Origin: Fibrobacteria bacterium
GTDB lineage: Bacteria > Fibrobacterota > Fibrobacteria > UBA11236
DNA: 64,000 nucleotides
Assembly: GCA_025360005.1 (NCBI GenBank)
Contig: JANYDA010000050.1
Location: forward strand, 1 to 64,000
Direction of reading: 5' to 3'
Shown here: in pieces, positions 61,285 through 64,000 of the stretch
Numbering within the stretch: position 1 is the first letter of the stretch
Layout: each line of letters starts with the position of its first letter
Made by a program: the position numbers and the translations under genes
Notes under the pieces: generated by a model
Told to the model about the DNA's origin: nothing
What the model saw: only the letters and a program-made list of their open reading frames with translations
Databases searched by the model: none

Positions 61285-64000
61285 ACCCTGGCCAAATCCT
61301 TCCCCATCACCGTTGTCGCCAACCATGCACCCGTGGCCAGGCCGGATGCCTATTCCGTCAACTCCAGCGGCAGCCTGAGCGTGCCGGCACGCGGCTTACT
61401 CGCCAACGACAGCGACTTCGAGGCGGATACGCTGAACGCCGTGCTGGCCCGTGCGCCCGCGCATGGGACCGCCGTCCTCAACGCCAACGGTTCCTTCATC
61501 TACGCGCCAACGCTCGGATTCGTAGGGCTCGATTCCATTTCCTACCAAGCGACGGACGGCAAGGACACTTCCGCAGCGGCCTGGGCAGTGGTCACAGTAT
61601 TGCATGTCCCCTTGACCCTGGTCATCACCTCGCCCGCGGACAATTTCCTCACGCGCCTGCCCACTATTTCCGTGCAATACACCGTGAACGGATCCGCGCG
61701 CAGCCGCACCTTCGCGCTGTCGGAAGGGCTCAACAAGCTGGTGGCGGACACATTGGACGATTTGGGCCACCTGGTGGCGGATACCGTGCCGGTCCGCAAG
61801 GACGGCATCGCGCCTGTCATCGCCTTCACGGTCCCGGCCAACGGGTCCTTCACCAACCAAAGCCCTGTCGCCGTGGCCTGGAAAGCGGACGGGGTAGCGC
61901 AGGCCACCGGGACCTCGCAAACCCTGACGGTAGGGCTTAATACCATCACCCGCTCTTTCACCGATTCCGCAGGCAATGTTGGCACGGGTAGCATACAGGT
62001 TACCTACGACGTCACGCCGCCCCTGGTGCATATCGTATCGCCGCTGAACGGCGCCGTGGCCAATGCGGCCGCCATCCCCGTGAGCTGGACCGTGGACGGC
62101 GTGGCGCAGACCACGGCCCTTACCGCCAACCTGATCCAGGGCAATAATCCCATCGTGCGCACCGCTAGCGATGCGGCCGGCAACGTGGGCAAGGACAGCG
62201 TCTCGGTATCCTACAGCGCCTGCTATACCGTGTCCGGCGATTCCGTGCACTTACGCGCGCCCGCCAACTTCCCCTGCATAGACATTCAGAACGGCGCCAG
62301 CCTCTATGCGCATCGCAAATTGACGGCGGGTACGGTAAGGGTGGAGGCCGGCGGCATCCTCTTCACGGACGATACCTTGCAAGCCGATACCGTAACGGTG
62401 GACTCCTTGGGCCTGATCTCGCATACGGAATTGGCGGCGGGCGAATGGGGCAAGCGCGTCCTGATCCAGGCGGCCAAGCTTCGTATCGCCGCGGGCGGCA
62501 AAATCGACGTGGACGGAAAAGGATTCCCCGGCGGCACGGGCCCCAATGGGGCCACCGCGACCGCGCAATTCACGGGCGGCAGCCACGGCGGCCGGGGCCA
62601 TACCACCTACGACACCTATCCCAGCCCGCCCACCTACGACGATTATCGTATGCCCATCCTGGCGGGCGAAGGCGGCGGTCCGGAAGGATTCCCGGCCGGC
62701 TATGTAGGCAGCGGCGGCGGCGTGATCCGCGTGCAGGCGCAAAACCTGATCCTGCAAGGAAGCATCACCGCCAACGGGCAAGGGATTTTCTACGGGGACG
62801 GGGCGGGAGGCAGCGTATGGCTGACCGCGGACCACTTCTCCGGTTCCGGCCGCATCGCCGCGGACGGCGGCGCGCTGTATTCCCAGGGCGGCGGGGGCCG
62901 GGTGGCCTTGTACGGCTGCGATCTCCCCCAGAACCTGCGCGACTCCATTTCCGTGACCGGCGAAGAGGCCGGCAGCATCTATAAGGCCTGTTTCGATAAT
63001 CCCCTGGTGCATATCACTTCGCCTTCGGACAGCGCCTACCTGTACGCCGATCACGTGAACGTGCACTGGGACGCCGATGGCAACGTTCAGACTACCGATA
63101 CGGTGGCGGCCTTGCATGATGGCTGGAATCCCATCATCCGCTGCTACACCAATGCCTACGCCCATTCCGGCTGCGATACCGCCAACGTCCGCGTGGATCT
63201 CACCCCGCCCGTGGTGAAAATCGTTTCCCCCGTGAACGGAAGCTACCTGCGCGGCTACCGGATCCCCGTTTTCTGGACGGTGGACGGTATGCCGCAAGGC
63301 GAGCAGATCACGGAGGACATCCCGGAAGGCCCTTACTCCATCATCCGTTCCTATACGGATGCCACCGGATCCACGGGGGCCGATACGGTGCGGGTCACCA
63401 TGGACAACACCAAACCCCTGATCGAACTGATCCAGCCGGCGCAGTCCGCCACCATCCTGGGAACCCAGTTCGATCTCCGTTGGAAGGTGGACGGCGTGGA
63501 ACAAGCGTCCATCCATCACGTGATGGATACCTCGCAAGCCAACCCTATCCTGCTGCGCGCCACCGACCTGGCCGGGAACAGCGATAGCCTGCTGACCGAA
63601 TACTATTCCGGGACCCTGGTCCCCAACCTGGTGGGCATGCGCCATGCCGCGGCCGAATCCCTGCTGGCCGTAAACCGATTGGCGGCCGATACGGTGTGGG
63701 AAAACAACAACGGCGTTCCCAGCGGCCAGGTATTCGCCCAGACGCCCGCGGCGGGATCCGCGCTGCGCTACCATTGGCCGGTGCATATCCGGATTTCCCG
63801 CGGCCTGGACGGGGTGGACCTGGTGCCGCTGGCCTTGGATGCCGGCGCCATGACCGTGGATCCCATTACGCTGGCTTCCGGGGGTACCGTACGCGTTACT
63901 GCCGGAAACCAGGGCCGCGCCCCCGTGAACGCCGCCTACGGGATAGTGGTCTTCGAGGATAAGGATCGCGATCACCGCTATACCCCCGGGGCCGATCTGC
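61285..64000 (+). CDS. Giant secreted fibro-slime adhesin, continuation past the frameshift (3' partial)
   Basis: The shifted frame stays open to the window end with no stop in about 900 codons. It holds a cadherin-like/Big_9 domain (NHAPVARPDAYSVNSSGSLS, LANDSDF, about 61315-61600), several Ig-like modules of about 65 residues (starting near 61619, 61822, 62016, 63007, 63214 and 63427; motif SPADNF or SPVNGSYL, then VDGVAQ and DAAGN), a Gly-rich beta-helix-like segment (62221-62990), a PASTA-like domain (VPNLVGMRHAAAESL, about 63625-63815) and the start of a CARDB-like domain. It has no own start, supporting one interrupted gene. Confidence 0.8.

Noticed and set aside
61300-61940. Continuation of the adhesin's first frame to a stop at 61940
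   Set aside because: The residues become Arg/His/Gln-rich and unrelated to the modules; the other frame continues the family pattern.

Overview
The window is a GC-rich bacterial chromosome segment with about 55 protein genes, one tRNA gene and no sign of a prophage, plasmid backbone, CRISPR array or rRNA operon. The most likely source is the Fibrobacterota (Fibrobacteres) or a close relative. The reasons are a fibro-slime (PA14-like) domain in the giant secreted protein at the right end, C-terminal sorting-tail-like domains of the type IX secretion kind on two exported proteins, tandem PilA-type pilins, and many exported Ig-like and beta-barrel proteins typical of a Gram-negative didermal cell. 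This assignment rests on domain content alone.

Layout. 1-1.5 kb: an AT-richer secreted Ycf48/BNR-like repeat protein. 1.7-4.3 kb: a three-gene type III polyketide synthase operon (synthase, small membrane protein, UbiG-like methyltransferase), followed by a pyrimidine-rich non-coding tract with direct repeats. 4.9-8.4 kb (minus): OprP-like porin, RluE-like pseudouridine synthase, iron alcohol dehydrogenase, ABM monooxygenase. 8.7-13 kb: signalling genes (NarL-type regulator, 7TM-type histidine kinase) around a methyltransferase and a decayed amidinotransferase-like pseudogene. 13-24.8 kb: housekeeping and metabolism (UbiA prenyltransferase, IS630-type HTH protein, MgtC, queuosine precursor transporter, RlmN, Lgt, HemF, NUDIX, aminotransferase, cobalamin adenosyltransferase). 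25-31.6 kb: omega-amidase, an unusual flavin/Fe-S membrane electron-transfer protein, a VTT protein. 30-36.7 kb: a DUF1800/DUF1501 export pair, an ECF sigma/anti-sigma/CpxP-like operon and exported proteins. 36.8-38.5 kb (minus): flagellin-fliW-csrA operon. 38.6-41.6 kb: HtrA protease, DUF502, RpiA. 42-46.4 kb: S1/P1 nuclease, GH26 mannanase-like lipoprotein, DUF4301. 46.5-55.2 kb (minus): O-antigen-ligase-like protein beside two tandem pilins, a fused MFS/spermidine-synthase-like protein with a partner, and an FGE-like protein. 55.3-64 kb: SEC-C protein, tRNA-Leu(CAG), then two large secreted multi-domain proteins, the second frameshifted and running off the window.

How the parts work together. 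The best regulatory reading is at the flagellin operon. A well-spaced -24/-12 (sigma-54) promoter is followed by a leader with a CsrA-type hairpin exposing GGA and a second GGA over the Shine-Dalgarno, directly ahead of flagellin, fliW and csrA. This matches the FliW-CsrA-flagellin homeostatic loop known in Bacillus. The tandem pilins also have a -24/-12-like promoter and an inverted repeat in the leader. The secreted Ig-like, fibro-slime, BNR, GH26, nuclease and esterase-like proteins suggest a surface-active, polymer-degrading lifestyle.

Systems that look least described are the type III PKS operon, the flavoprotein/NapH-like fusion, the fused spermidine-synthase membrane protein with its TPR-like partner, and the pilin locus with an adjacent Wzy_C/TPR protein. 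Small features recovered by eye include a receiver-domain fragment at 24.8-24.9 kb, a 16-bp perfect inverted repeat at 41.87 kb, and a one-base insertion breaking the adhesin at about 61,281.
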